This document shows, one piece after another, positions 43,586 through 53,378 of a stretch of DNA of 64,000 nucleotides. The notes beneath the pieces were generated by a model. That model did no database searches, had not been told where the DNA came from, and was given only the letters and a program-made list of their open reading frames with translations. Source of the stretch: Mesorhizobium sp. ES1-1 (GTDB taxonomy: Bacteria; Pseudomonadota; Alphaproteobacteria; Rhizobiales; Rhizobiaceae); the NCBI RefSeq assembly GCF_020164785.1, contig NZ_JAIUGX010000003.1, positions 1-64,000 on the forward strand, read 5' to 3'. How positions within the stretch are numbered: position 1 is the stretch's first letter; every line of letters starts with the position of its first letter. The translations under genes and the position numbers were made by a program.

Positions 43586-43839
43586 GGCCGCAAGCGTAGC
43601 GAAGCGGCGGCCCGGTTTGAAGCGGTTTGTTCAGGAACTGGCCGGATGGGGAGGGCCCTTTACCTCCCCGGCTGGAGATATGGCGCAACATATCTTACCC
43701 GGCTGGCGTGGCTGTTCAGATAGCCGGCCCTCTCCAGGCCGACGCAGGGACAAATCATTTCGGACAAGACACCGGAATAGAGCTTAGTATTCATCAAGAT
43801 TCGTGCCATCACTCGTGGAAACCGCTTTCACTTTTGGAC

Positions 43840-46047
43840 ATGCCGCACAACAGACACCAATCGCACGCGAACCGGCGCAAAAGCACGAGCCCGCCGCTCA
43901 TCGATTTCGAGGCAACCGTCCGGTGCAGCCCGGCAAGCATGATGTTTGCCGACAACACAAAGCCGGATTGTCCGATCGCGTTCGTGAATCAGGCCTTCTC
44001 GGACATGACCGGCTATACGTCGGCTGAAGCGGTCGGCCGGAACTGCCGGTTTCTTCAGGGGCCCGAAACAAGCGTCGATTCAATCGCGCTGCTGCGCGAA
44101 GCACTGGCTTCGGGCCAGGTCATCAAACTGGAATTGCTGAATTACCGCAAGAACGGCGAGGCTTTCTGGAACGAGGTGCAGATCAGCCCTCAAGTCAACG
44201 AGGCGGGCGACATCTTAGGGTTCATCGGCGTCCTGACGGATGTCACCGAACGACATCGACTGAACGCCGAAACAGCGCAGATGCAGTCCCGCCTGGCTTC
44301 CATCCTGGACAACATGCCGGGCTATCTCTTCCAGCGCAGTCTCAAGGCCGACGGCGCGCTTGCCTTGACCTATTGCAGCCCCTGGCTGGGAAACATTCTC
44401 GGCATCCCGCTTGGCGATCTGGCGAACGGCACGGACCTGTTGGCCTACATGCATCCCGACGACGTCGGCGCCGCCCGCCAGAGCATCGCGCAATCGGCCG
44501 CCGATCTTAGCCCGCTTCTGCTCGAATTTCGCCTGATGACGCCGGGTGGCGGCGTCCGCTGGATACGCAACCAGTCCACACCGCGCCACACATCCTCAGG
44601 CGCCGTGGTGTGGGACGGAGTGGGCCTGGACATCACGGCGGAAAAAGCCGCCGAGGAACGCCTGTCCTATCTGGCCTTTCACGATCCGCTGACCGGCATG
44701 CCTAACAGGGAGCTTTTTGCCACCGCGCTCGCCAAGGCCGTTGCCCTGGCGGTTACAGCCGACACGCATCTGGTTCTGTTCCGGGTCGACCTCGACGCCT
44801 TCGACGAGATCAATGACGAGCTCGGCCGCGTCGTCGCGGACTCCATCCTGCGCAACGTCGCGAAGCGGATCAGCGACTTTGCCGAATCGCATGATGGGTT
44901 TGCGGCACGCATCGGCGGCGACGAGTTCGCGGTGTTTTATGCAATGTCCAGGTCGGATGGGACGGTTCAGGATGCCGCCGCAGCGCTCAGCCACATCCTG
45001 GCTGAACCGCATCCCTTGGCCGAGGGCAACTATGCGGTGGAGGCTGGCATCGGTGTCGCGGATTACCCCTTCGAGACCAGCATCGACATCGCCTCACCGA
45101 CCGCGGCGCCGGAGTTGATGAAACGTGCGGCCCTCGCCCTGCAGGCAGCAAAACGCGTCGGGCGCGGTATTCACCGCGTCTATGTGGCCGAAAGCGACAC
45201 CAGCCAGCACAATCAGATCATACTGCGCCGTTCGCTGCGCCGGGCGATCGAGGAGAACCAGTTCAAGCTCCATTATCACCCGCTGGTCGACCTGGGCTCG
45301 GGCACGATCGTCGGGGCCGAGGCGCTGGTGCGATGGAACCACCCGGAGCTTGGCCTTCAGGCACCGGATATCTTCATTCCCTTCGCCGAATCCTCGGGCC
45401 TGATCGTTCCGCTAGGCGGCTGGATCTTCAAGGAGGCAATGCAGCAGGTGAAGGCCTGGCAGGCCCGTGGCATCGCGGTGCCGAGAATTGCGATCAATGT
45501 CTCGGGCGTGCAGCTGCGCGATCCAGGGCTTCTCGCGACCGTAGAGGCGGCCCTGTCCCAAACAGGCATGGATGCGAGCCAGTTTGAACTCGAGCTGACG
45601 GAAGGCTTCATGATCGAGGCGTCGCCGTCCACTCTGAAGGTTCTGCGATCCCTCAAGATGATGGGGTTCATGCTTTCCGTGGACGATTTCGGCACAGGCC
45701 ACGCTTCGTTCCGGTATTTGAGGGATTTCCCCGTCGACAAGGTCAAGATCGATCAGACATTCGTGCGCCAGATGGTCATCGATTCCAGCGACGCATCGAT
45801 CATTCGAGCCATCATCGGTTTGGCCAAGAGCCTGGATCTTGACGTCGTGGCCGAGGGCATCGAAACCACCGTCCAGCGCGACTTCCTTCGCGACGAAGGC
45901 TGCCGGGTCGGCCAGGGATATTTCTTCAGCGTCCCGCTCACGGCCGAAGATTTCGGCTACCTCATAGAACGCGACGTCAGGCTTCCGTGGGAAACATCGG
46001 CCGCGTCGCCCGCGCGCCGGAAACAAAAAAAGGCCCAAGCACGATGA
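43840..46047 (+). CDS. LOV blue-light receptor with GGDEF and EAL domains
   Basis: 735 residues. Residues about 20-135 are a PAS domain with the LOV signature GRNCRFLQG, in which C69 is the flavin-adduct cysteine. A second PAS domain follows (about 155-265, ending GVGLDITAEKAAEERL). The GGDEF motif (359-363) and the EAL motif (E494-A-L496) are both intact, with ELTEGF, DDFGTGHASFRYL and VVAEGIET of active EAL domains. It should make and/or break cyclic di-GMP in response to blue light. ATG 43840 is the chosen start, with GGA shortly upstream; the frame is open to 43627. The stop overlaps kaiC by ATGA. Confidence 0.93.
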   Translation: MPHNRHQSHANRRKSTSPPLIDFEATVRCSPASMMFADNTKPDCPIAFVNQAFSDMTGYTSAEAVGRNCRFLQGPETSVDSIALLREALASGQVIKLELLNYRKNGEAFWNEVQISPQVNEAGDILGFIGVLTDVTERHRLNAETAQMQSRLASILDNMPGYLFQRSLKADGALALTYCSPWLGNILGIPLGDLANGTDLLAYMHPDDVGAARQSIAQSAADLSPLLLEFRLMTPGGGVRWIRNQSTPRHTSSGAVVWDGVGLDITAEKAAEERLSYLAFHDPLTGMPNRELFATALAKAVALAVTADTHLVLFRVDLDAFDEINDELGRVVADSILRNVAKRISDFAESHDGFAARIGGDEFAVFYAMSRSDGTVQDAAAALSHILAEPHPLAEGNYAVEAGIGVADYPFETSIDIASPTAAPELMKRAALALQAAKRVGRGIHRVYVAESDTSQHNQIILRRSLRRAIEENQFKLHYHPLVDLGSGTIVGAEALVRWNHPELGLQAPDIFIPFAESSGLIVPLGGWIFKEAMQQVKAWQARGIAVPRIAINVSGVQLRDPGLLATVEAALSQTGMDASQFELELTEGFMIEASPSTLKVLRSLKMMGFMLSVDDFGTGHASFRYLRDFPVDKVKIDQTFVRQMVIDSSDASIIRAIIGLAKSLDLDVVAEGIETTVQRDFLRDEGCRVGQGYFFSVPLTAEDFGYLIERDVRLPWETSAASPARRKQKKAQAR

Positions 46048-47774
46048 AGAAATCCTCGCGGTCTGCGGCCCCGCCCGGCGGGGGATCGGCGGACCCGATT
46101 CCAACGGCGAAGCCGATCGTCAAGAAGAGGACCGGCATTCCGGGATTCGACGAGATAACGGAGGGCGGCCTTCCCGCCGTCGGGGTCACCGCCATCGTCG
46201 GCGATCCTGGCTCGGGCAAGACGGTCTTTGCCCTGCAGATGCTCGTCAACGGCTTCCGGCGCGGCGAGCCCGGCATCCTGGTCGCCTTCGAAGAGCCCAC
46301 CGAACAACTCAGGTACAATCTTTCCTCATTCGACTGGGGTTTTGCCGACATAGCGAATGACGATATCTGCCTGATCGATGCGCGCCTGCCGGCCGATACG
46401 ATACAGACCGGAGGGTTCGACCTCTCCGGTCTTTTGGCCAGCCTCGAAGGGAGGATCGCGGAGTCCGGCGCAACCAATCTGGTTTTCGACGGCATCGACA
46501 TGCTGCTCGGCGCTCTCAACGATGAGGCGCTGGAGCGCCAGGAAATGGCCAGGCTTGGCGAATGGGTTCGCCGTTCCGGCGTGACGGCCATCATCACCGT
46601 CAAATCCTACGGAGCAAGCGAGCGCGACGAACAGCGCACCGCCGTCCTGCAATTCCTGTCCGACAGCGTGGTCAGGTTCCAGGGCAGCCTGACCCCTGAT
46701 GCGTTTTCGCGCACGGTGCGGATCGTGAAATACCGCGGCTCGGGGTTCGCCGCCAATCCGGTGCCGTTCGTGATCGGGGAATCGGGCATTGAAGTCATCG
46801 GTTTCGGTGGCATCCGGCTCGACTATCCGATTTTCTCCGAGCGCGTTTCAACGGGTGTCGACCGGCTCGATGCAAAGCTCGGCGGCGGTTACGTTCGCGC
46901 CAGCTGCACTCTGGTCTCGGGGGCTCCAGGCACATCCAAGACCAGCCTTGGCGCCAGCTTCCTCAACGCCGCGTGCGAGCGCGGCTCGCGGTGCCTGTTC
47001 GTCAGCTTCGATGAGAGCAGCTCGCAGATCGTGTCGAATATGAGATCGATCGGGCTGGATCTCGCCAGACACGTCGAGTCCGGCCTGCTGACGATGGAAT
47101 CCTTCATCTCGGCAAGTCGCAGCCCCGAGGAACATTTCGTCGCGATCCGCAAGATGATCGCGGGTCATCGACCGGAATTCATGGTCATCGATCCGCTGTC
47201 GGCCCTGCTGAAAATGCAACTTCCCTTCGCCGAGATGATCGGCGAGAGGATACTGGAACACGCCAAGCTTGCCGGCATTACCGTGCTGTGTACGTCGCTG
47301 CTGGACAGTGTCACGGGAACGCAGGAGCTGTCGGCAAGCCATGTCTCTACCCTGGCGGATACGTGGCTGCACGTTTCCTATGTCGCCAGCGAAGGGGAGC
47401 GCAACCGGGCGCTGACGATCATCAAGTCGCGCGGAACGGCGCATTCGAACCAGGTCAGCGAAATGGTGCTGGGCCCGGGTGGCATCGACATCGTCGACGT
47501 CTACACGGCCGAAGGCGAAGTCCTCATGGGGTCGGCACGCCATCAGAAGCAGGCAAGCGATCGCAGGAAGGAGCTTCAGATGGAGATTGCCGGCCAGCGC
47601 GCCCGCTTTGAACTCGACAAGGATGTCGCGGATCTCAAATCGGTCCTGCAGCGGGCGGTGCAGAACCTCGAATGGAAGGAGCGGGAAGTTGCGCTCCTGG
47701 GGCTGGAGGAGAAAGCCCTGCGCGAGGGCGCCAGAACCGACGCCGATGAGCGGCTTATATTGAGGCAAGACTGA
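46044..47774 (+). CDS. kaiC: KaiC-family double-RecA ATPase/autokinase
   Basis: 576 residues with CI and CII halves. CI: Walker A GDPGSGKT (53-60) and catalytic glutamates in FEEPTE. CII: P-loop GAPGTSKT (293-300), with Ser in place of the usual Gly before Lys, and FDESSSQ where cyanobacterial KaiC has YEES. The autophosphorylation pair is kept: SHVSTLADT, S435/T436, matching S431/T432 of Synechococcus KaiC. A charged C-terminal coiled-coil tail of about 80 residues follows. It is co-translated with the LOV protein and followed by kaiB. No kaiA is present, as usual outside cyanobacteria. Confidence 0.95.
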   Translation: MKKSSRSAAPPGGGSADPIPTAKPIVKKRTGIPGFDEITEGGLPAVGVTAIVGDPGSGKTVFALQMLVNGFRRGEPGILVAFEEPTEQLRYNLSSFDWGFADIANDDICLIDARLPADTIQTGGFDLSGLLASLEGRIAESGATNLVFDGIDMLLGALNDEALERQEMARLGEWVRRSGVTAIITVKSYGASERDEQRTAVLQFLSDSVVRFQGSLTPDAFSRTVRIVKYRGSGFAANPVPFVIGESGIEVIGFGGIRLDYPIFSERVSTGVDRLDAKLGGGYVRASCTLVSGAPGTSKTSLGASFLNAACERGSRCLFVSFDESSSQIVSNMRSIGLDLARHVESGLLTMESFISASRSPEEHFVAIRKMIAGHRPEFMVIDPLSALLKMQLPFAEMIGERILEHAKLAGITVLCTSLLDSVTGTQELSASHVSTLADTWLHVSYVASEGERNRALTIIKSRGTAHSNQVSEMVLGPGGIDIVDVYTAEGEVLMGSARHQKQASDRRKELQMEIAGQRARFELDKDVADLKSVLQRAVQNLEWKEREVALLGLEEKALREGARTDADERLILRQD

Positions 47775-47802
47775 TTGTCGCTGCTATACGGACAAAACGC
47801 CG

Positions 47803-48144
47803 ATGACTTCGATCACACCGACGAACGCAACCCAACCCGGCCCGAGCGGATCACGACCGCCAGGCGCGGCTCCGAAGACGATCAAGCTCAAGCTTTACGT
47901 GGCCGGCGCCACGCCGAACTCTGTTCGCGCCGAACACAATTTGCACACGGCAATCAAGAGCATTGCGGCAGAGGTCATGACCTTCGAGCTCCAAGTGATC
48001 GACGTCTTCACGCAGCAAAAGCGCGCCATCCTCGACAACGTTATCGTCACGCCGACGCTGATCATGGAAAAGGGCGACAGACGGCATACCCTTGTCGGAG
48101 ACTTGAGCGAAACGGCGCGATTGCACGCGATGCTCCTGGCTTGA
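47803..48144 (+). CDS. kaiB: KaiB-family protein
   Basis: 113 residues. After a Pro/Gly-rich leader of about 25 residues comes the thioredoxin-like KaiB domain: LKLYVAGATPNSVRAEHNL, FELQVIDVFTQQKRAILDNVIVTPTLI, GDLSE. KaiB binds phosphorylated KaiC and, in cyanobacteria, switches fold. It starts 28 bp after kaiC, and an intrinsic terminator lies 75 bp downstream, closing the operon. Confidence 0.93.
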   Translation: MTSITPTNATQPGPSGSRPPGAAPKTIKLKLYVAGATPNSVRAEHNLHTAIKSIAAEVMTFELQVIDVFTQQKRAILDNVIVTPTLIMEKGDRRHTLVGDLSETARLHAMLLA

Positions 48145-48219
48145 CCGAGAACTTGTCGCGGTAGAGACAAACTTTCACGAGATTGGCGAATCGCACTGCG
48201 GCGGGCAGCCGTCAGCAAA

Positions 48220-48248
48220 CAAAAAGCCCGGACGAACCGGGCTTTTTG
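48220..48248. terminator. Bidirectional intrinsic terminator
   Basis: CAAAAAGCCCGG, loop ACGAA, then the perfect complement, with A- and T-runs on the two sides. It closes the kaiBC operon from the left and the tRNA-Leu transcript from the right. It differs from the terminator at 41468 mainly in the loop. Confidence 0.92.
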
Positions 48249-48290
48249 TTGAGTCTCTGAGCCAATACCGCCTGGCTCGAAACGGGAAAA

Positions 48291-48375
48291 TGGTGCCCAG
48301 AAGAGGACTCGAACCTCCACTCCTTGCGGAACACGGACCTGAACCGTGCGCGTCTACCAATTCCGCCATCTGGGC
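48291..48375 (-). tRNA. tRNA-Leu(CAG)
   Basis: 85 nt with encoded CCA (48291-48293 on the complement). Acceptor GCCCAGA/TCTGGGC, anticodon stem CACGG/CCGTG around TTCAGGT, giving anticodon CAG, and a long variable arm (TTCCGCAAGGAG...) typical of class II tRNA-Leu. T loop TTCGAGT. All stems are intact. Confidence 0.97.
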
Positions 48376-48783
48376 TGGTGCGGGCTCATGTAAGCGGGCA
48401 AACGAAGTGTGTCAACGCGCTTTTTCGAAGCTGGGTGGTCTTGGCGATAGCGTGCATGGCAGCTGGAGCATGCATTCTCATGCAGCGCTGGTCGACCCCC
48501 ACTCCGTCGAGCTTCGCTCGACACCTCTCCCCCGAACGACGGGGTAGAGGAAGGGCCCCCTTCCTTTCCCTCTGGAGGGGGAAAGGTGGCGCTGCGAAGC
48601 AGCGACGGATTGGTGGAACCACGTGGCGATCAAGCCTCCCGCCGATCAGTCACGTAACTTCGCGGAATACCTGTACGCGGCCTAGCCATGAATCGAGAAA
48701 ACATGTCCTGCCCGCCAATGACGGGACGGCAACGAACGAAATCAGAGGGCGACCAATGGCCGTCATCATGGGCAATGCTACCC
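48376..48783. repeat. Intergenic region with palindromic repeat remnants
   Basis: No gene is supported between tRNA-Leu and gpmA. There is a perfect 7-bp hairpin GTCGAGC/GCTCGAC (48506-48522). GC-rich sequences around 48523-48610 (CCTCTCCCCCGAACGACGGGG, CCCTCTGGAGGGGG, GGCGCTGCGAAGCAGC) belong to the same class of intergenic element as elsewhere in the window. The remainder (48620-48780) holds nothing I recognise. Confidence 0.55.
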
Positions 48784-49404
48784 TCAGCCCTCCAGCACTT
48801 CCTTGGACGCAACGGTGGAATCGGCGTTGAGCTGGTAGATGATCGGCACGCCGGTGGCGAGTTCCTCCTTGACGATCTCCTCGCCCGACTTGCCGTCCAG
48901 CGCCATGATCAGCGCGCGCAGCGAGTTGCCATGCGCGGCGACGAGCACCGTGCCGCCACTCAGCACATGGGGCTGCATATCGTGCAGGTAATAGGGCCAG
49001 ACACGCGCGCCGGTGTCCTTCAGGCTTTCACCGCCGGGCGGCGGCACGTCATAGGAGCGGCGCCAGATAAGCACCTGCTCCTCGCCCCACTTCTTGCGGG
49101 CGTCGTCCTTGTTGAGGCCGGAGAGGTCGCCATAGTCGCGCTCGTTCAGCGCCTGCTCGCGGATGGTCTTCAGATCGCCCTGGCCAACCGCGTCGAGAAT
49201 GTACTGGCAGGTTCTTTGCGCGCGGATCAGCGCCGAGGTAAAGGCGATGTCGAATTTCAGGCCGCGCGCCTTGAGCTTTTCGCCCGCCGCCTTGGCCTCG
49301 GCATGACCCTGTTCGCTCAGGTCGACATCGCGCCAGCCGGTGAACAGGTTTTTCAAATTCCATTCGCTCTGGCCGTGGCGCACGAGCACGAGGGTCCTCG
49401 ACAT
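48784..49404 (-). CDS. gpmA: 2,3-bisphosphoglycerate-dependent phosphoglycerate mutase
   Basis: 206 residues interconverting 3- and 2-phosphoglycerate in glycolysis. It has [10 protein letters not shown] with the phospho-accepting histidine (H10-11 region), [14 protein letters not shown], and the second histidine in [12 protein letters not shown]. It is somewhat shorter than E. coli GpmA (250), as is normal for alphaproteobacteria. ATG 49404 ([11 protein letters not shown]) is used. Confidence 0.95.
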   Translation of the reverse strand: MSRTLVLVRHGQSEWNLKNLFTGWRDVDLSEQGHAEAKAAGEKLKARGLKFDIAFTSALIRAQRTCQYILDAVGQGDLKTIREQALNERDYGDLSGLNKDDARKKWGEEQVLIWRRSYDVPPPGGESLKDTGARVWPYYLHDMQPHVLSGGTVLVAAHGNSLRALIMALDGKSGEEIVKEELATGVPIIYQLNADSTVASKEVLEG

Positions 49405-49481
49405 ATCCGCTCCTTCAGGGTTTGACGGTCCGGGAAGTCTAGCGGTTCCGTCGGACGTTCGTGAACAACTTGCCGGGCCGC

Positions 49482-50294
49482 TCAGCTGAGGCCGAGCACG
49501 TCCCGCATCGAATACAATCCGGGCTTCCTGCCACGCGCCCATAGCGCCGCCCTCACCGCGCCACGGGCGAAGATGGCACGGTCCTCGGCATGATGGGACA
49601 GGGTGATGCGCTCGCCGGTGCCGGCCAGGATCACGCTGTGGTCGCCGACAACAGAGCCGCCGCGCAGCGCGGCGAAGCCGATCGAGCCGGGTTTGCGCGC
49701 GCCGGTGTGGCCGTCGCGCGAACGCACGTCATTGCCGGCAAGCGCCACCTCGCGCCCGGCGGCGGCAGCCTCGCCGAGCAGGAGCGCCGTGCCCGACGGG
49801 GCGTCGACCTTGTGCTTGTGGTGCATTTCGAGGATCTCGATGTCGAAGTCGTCGGCGGCCAGCGCGCGCGCCGCCTGTTCGACCAGCACCGCCAGAAGGT
49901 TGACGCCGAGGCTCATATTGCCCGACTTGACGATCATCGCGTGGCGCGCCGCCGCCGCGATCTTCGCATCGTCTTCAGCCGTGCAGCCGGTCGTGCCGAT
50001 GACATGGACGATATGCGCCTGCGCCGCGTAGCCGGCGAACTCGACCGATGAGGCCGGCGCGGTGAAATCGAGCACGCCGTCGGCCTTGGCGAAGACCGGC
50101 AGCGGATCGTCGCCGATCGCCACATCGATGCGGCCGATGCCGGCAAGCTCGCCAGCGTCCTTGCCAAGATGGGGCGAGCCCGTCCGTTCCACGGCGCCGA
50201 TGACGCGCGCGCCTGATATGGAATGGATGGCGCGGACCAGCGTCTGGCCCATGCGGCCCGCCGCGCCCACCACTACAAGTCCCATATCGCTCAT
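49482..50294 (-). CDS. dapB: 4-hydroxy-tetrahydrodipicolinate reductase
   Basis: 270 residues; reduces the dapA product in lysine/diaminopimelate synthesis. NAD(P)H site [13 protein letters not shown], dipicolinate-binding [15 protein letters not shown] with the catalytic HH, and C-terminal [11 protein letters not shown] 50294 is used rather than GTG 50297. It overlaps the upstream ABC exporter stop by one base. Confidence 0.96.
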   Translation of the reverse strand: MSDMGLVVVGAAGRMGQTLVRAIHSISGARVIGAVERTGSPHLGKDAGELAGIGRIDVAIGDDPLPVFAKADGVLDFTAPASSVEFAGYAAQAHIVHVIGTTGCTAEDDAKIAAAARHAMIVKSGNMSLGVNLLAVLVEQAARALAADDFDIEILEMHHKHKVDAPSGTALLLGEAAAAGREVALAGNDVRSRDGHTGARKPGSIGFAALRGGSVVGDHSVILAGTGERITLSHHAEDRAIFARGAVRAALWARGRKPGLYSMRDVLGLS

Positions 50295-52153
50295 CACGGT
50301 CTCCCGGCTGCCTTCTCCGCACGGCTGAGCGGCGGTTGAGTTTGGATCGGCCTGGCGTCGTCGACAAGGCCCAGGCCCTTCTTGCCCTGCACCCGGTGGA
50401 AACGGGAATAGACGCTGTGCGGATCGGCCATCAGCGAGGCATGCGTGCCTTCCTCGATCAGCCGCCCCTGCTCCATGACGATGATGTGATCGGCATTGAC
50501 CACGGTCGACAGGCGATGCGCGATGACGATGGTGGTGCGCCCCTCCATGACCTGGATGAGCGCCTGCTGAACGCGGGCCTCGGCTTCATTGTCGAGCGCC
50601 GACGTCGCCTCGTCGAGCAGCAGGATCGGCGCCTGCCGGACGATGGCGCGGGCGATCGACACGCGCTGGCGCTGGCCGCCCGACAGCGTCGCGCCGTTCT
50701 CGCCGACCGGCGTGTCATAGCCCTGCGGCTGCTGGCGGATGAACTCGTCGGCCGCGGCCAGGCGCGCGGCCTCTTCTATCTCGGCGTCGGTGGCCGACGG
50801 CCGGCCATAGCGGATGTTGTCGCGGATGGTGCCTTCGAACAGATAGGGCGCCTGCGAGACATAGGCGATGGAGCTGCGCAGGGATTGCTTGGTGACCTTG
50901 GAGATATCCTGGCCATCGATTTCGATCGTGCCTGAATCGACGTCGTAAAAGCGCTGCAGCAGCGCCACCAGCGTCGACTTGCCGGCGCCGGACGCGCCCA
51001 CGATGGCGGTCATCTTGCCGGCTGCGGCGACGAAGCTGAGATCCTGCAGGACAGGTACCTCTTCGACATAGCGGAAGGATACGTTGTCGAACCGCACCTC
51101 GCCCGAAGTGAAATGCGCCACTTTCGCGTCCGGTGCGTCGCCCTGCTTCGGTTCGAGATCGAGCAGCTCATAGATCATGCGCGCATTGACCAGCGCGCGT
51201 TCCATCGTGACCTGCATGCGGGCTAGGCGGCGCGCCGGATCATAGGCGAGAATCAGGGCGGTGATGAATGAGAAGACCGAGCCCGGCGGCTGGCCGAGAA
51301 CCAGCGCCCGGTAGCCGGAATAGGCGATGACAGCGGTGACAGCGAGGCCGGCCAGCATGTCGGAAATGGGCGACAGCCGCTCGGAAACGCGGGCGATCTT
51401 GTTGCTGCGCTGCTCGGCGGTTTCGGCCATGATGCCGATGCGGCGCGACAGCTCCTCCTCCATGGTGAAGGCCTTGACGATGGCTATGCCTTGCGTGGCT
51501 TCCTGGATGGAGCCGCTAAGGCGTGCATTGATCAGCACCGACTCCCGGTTGATCTTGCGCACCCGGCGGGTGATGTAGACCACGGCCCAGATCAATGGCG
51601 GCCCGATCAGCAGCGAACTGAGCGACAGCACCGGATCCTGGTAGACCATGAGGCCGATGAGACCGACCAGCGTAACGGCGTCGCGGGTGATCGAGATCAG
51701 GGTCAAGGACAGGAGATCGCGGATGCCGCTGACATTGCCACCCAGTTGCGCCGCCAGTTGGCCCGAGCGCGTGTCGTTGAAGAAGTCGACGCCGAGCTTC
51801 ATGAGATGGTCGAAGGTGCGCTTTTGATAGCGGGCGATCAGATGGTTGCCGATCCTGGCCAGAACCACTGCCTGGCCATAGCCGGCGAAGCCGCGCACCA
51901 TGAACGCACCCATGATGCCGATGCAGATCCAGACGACGGAGTCGGCGCGCCGTTCGTAGAAGATCTCGTTGACCATCGGCGACATGACCCAGGCGGAGAA
52001 GGCGGTAGAGCCTGAAACCAGCAGCGAGCAGACGATGACGACCGCATAGGACCAGCGATGCTCGCGGCCATTCTCGGCGATGATGCGGCGAAGTACGGCA
52101 GTGACTTCGCCGGGATGGGCCTTCTGCTTCTTGTTTGAGCTTTGAAATGTCAC
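50294..52153 (-). CDS. MsbA-like ABC exporter (fused permease-ATPase)
   Basis: 619 residues: six N-terminal helices of an ABC exporter, then an ATPase with Walker [12 protein letters not shown], signature LSGGQRQRV, Walker [13 protein letters not shown] and H-loop IAHRLST. It is a homodimeric half-transporter close to MsbA/lipid exporters. The GTG start at 52153 is used, with a poor Shine-Dalgarno, so the N-terminus may be slightly shorter. Confidence 0.92.
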   Translation of the reverse strand: MTFQSSNKKQKAHPGEVTAVLRRIIAENGREHRWSYAVVIVCSLLVSGSTAFSAWVMSPMVNEIFYERRADSVVWICIGIMGAFMVRGFAGYGQAVVLARIGNHLIARYQKRTFDHLMKLGVDFFNDTRSGQLAAQLGGNVSGIRDLLSLTLISITRDAVTLVGLIGLMVYQDPVLSLSSLLIGPPLIWAVVYITRRVRKINRESVLINARLSGSIQEATQGIAIVKAFTMEEELSRRIGIMAETAEQRSNKIARVSERLSPISDMLAGLAVTAVIAYSGYRALVLGQPPGSVFSFITALILAYDPARRLARMQVTMERALVNARMIYELLDLEPKQGDAPDAKVAHFTSGEVRFDNVSFRYVEEVPVLQDLSFVAAAGKMTAIVGASGAGKSTLVALLQRFYDVDSGTIEIDGQDISKVTKQSLRSSIAYVSQAPYLFEGTIRDNIRYGRPSATDAEIEEAARLAAADEFIRQQPQGYDTPVGENGATLSGGQRQRVSIARAIVRQAPILLLDEATSALDNEAEARVQQALIQVMEGRTTIVIAHRLSTVVNADHIIVMEQGRLIEEGTHASLMADPHSVYSRFHRVQGKKGLGLVDDARPIQTQPPLSRAEKAAGRP

Positions 52154-52230
52154 TTCCGGGGACTTCGTCGGTTTCGCCGCCCTCAGGCGCGCAATTTGGC
52201 ACCCCTCTTAACGCCGCCGCGCCGGCTTGC

Positions 52231-53271
52231 CTATGCCCCGGGGTGACTAACTTCGTCGCGCCAGCGCCGCCCCGAAGTCTGGACGCCAAACAGCGAAGGG
52301 TTGCGGGCATAGGCGGCGAGGCCGAGAAGCGCGGCCAGCGGGTGGGTGATCACATAGACCGGCATGGTTCGCATCAGCGCGCTGTGCGGCGCCTTGTCCT
52401 CGAAGGCAGCGCGGAAATTTCCGGCTTTCAGCGCCGGCACGATCTTCTGCGCGATACCTCCGGTGAGAAACACGCCGCCGCGGCTCATGAACACCAAAGC
52501 GAGGTCGCCTGCCGTGCGCCCGAGGCAGGTGACGAAAATCTCCAGCGCTTCCTCGGCGACCGCATCCGTCCCCGCCAGCGCCGCCGCGGTCACTTCGGCG
52601 GGCGTGGTGAATGGCGTCGGCTTGCCGTCGGCCCTTGCCACCGCCCGGTAGACATTGACGAGACCGCGACCCGACAGGATCTGCTCACCCGAAATGCGGC
52701 CCTCGAGCTTCTCGATATGCGGGAAAACCTCGAAATCGCGCGGCGTGCACGGGCCGATGTCCATGTGGCCGCCCTCGCCCGGCACGGGTATCCAGCGGCG
52801 AAGCGCATGCACCAGCCCGGCGACGCCAAGACCGGTGCCGGGCCCAAGCACGACGCGGCCGGCATCGGGCTCGGGCGTGCCGCCGCCGATCTTTTCCATG
52901 TGCTCCTCGCCAAGCGCGACGACGGCCAGCGCCTGCGCTTCGAAATCATTGAGCACGACGATGTCGCTCAGGCCGAGACTGGCGAACATCTGCCTTGGCT
53001 TGACGACCCAGGGGCAGTTGGTGAGCTCGATCTCGTCGCTGTCGACGGGCCCTGCCACGGCCAGCACGGCCGAATTGGGGCGGACCGAAGAGCGGTCGAG
53101 CACCGCCGCCTGGATCGCTTCGTCGATCGTGTTGTAGCTGGCGGTCTGGACGATGGTCGGCTCGCCCGCCTCCACATTGGCGTCGAGCACGATCGAGAAG
53201 CGCGCATTGGTGCCCCCGATATCGCCGATCAGGATCGGAAACCGCAGCAAAGTCTCGTCTTCGGCTGACAT
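52231..53271 (-). CDS. glk: Glucokinase
   Basis: 346 residues phosphorylating glucose with ATP. N-terminal phosphate loop [20 protein letters not shown], sugar-binding [10 protein letters not shown] and [10 protein letters not shown]. It belongs to the E. coli Glk type, not the ROK family (no ROK CXCGxxGC zinc motif). ATG 53271 ([11 protein letters not shown]). Standing separately from its neighbours, with 77 bp between it and the ABC exporter. Confidence 0.94.
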   Translation of the reverse strand: MSAEDETLLRFPILIGDIGGTNARFSIVLDANVEAGEPTIVQTASYNTIDEAIQAAVLDRSSVRPNSAVLAVAGPVDSDEIELTNCPWVVKPRQMFASLGLSDIVVLNDFEAQALAVVALGEEHMEKIGGGTPEPDAGRVVLGPGTGLGVAGLVHALRRWIPVPGEGGHMDIGPCTPRDFEVFPHIEKLEGRISGEQILSGRGLVNVYRAVARADGKPTPFTTPAEVTAAALAGTDAVAEEALEIFVTCLGRTAGDLALVFMSRGGVFLTGGIAQKIVPALKAGNFRAAFEDKAPHSALMRTMPVYVITHPLAALLGLAAYARNPSLFGVQTSGRRWRDEVSHPGA

Positions 53272-53378
53272 GATCCTGATCGTTCCCGCTGATGACGAAG
53301 TTGCGCACGTTCCGAATGGTTGAACTAGCGCATGGCCCCGGAAAGGGAAAGCGCCAGTTCGCCCGTCCCTCCGCAGGT

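Noticed and set aside
41912-43723. 603-codon plus-strand frame over the flavoprotein
   Set aside because: Shadow frame; no domain.
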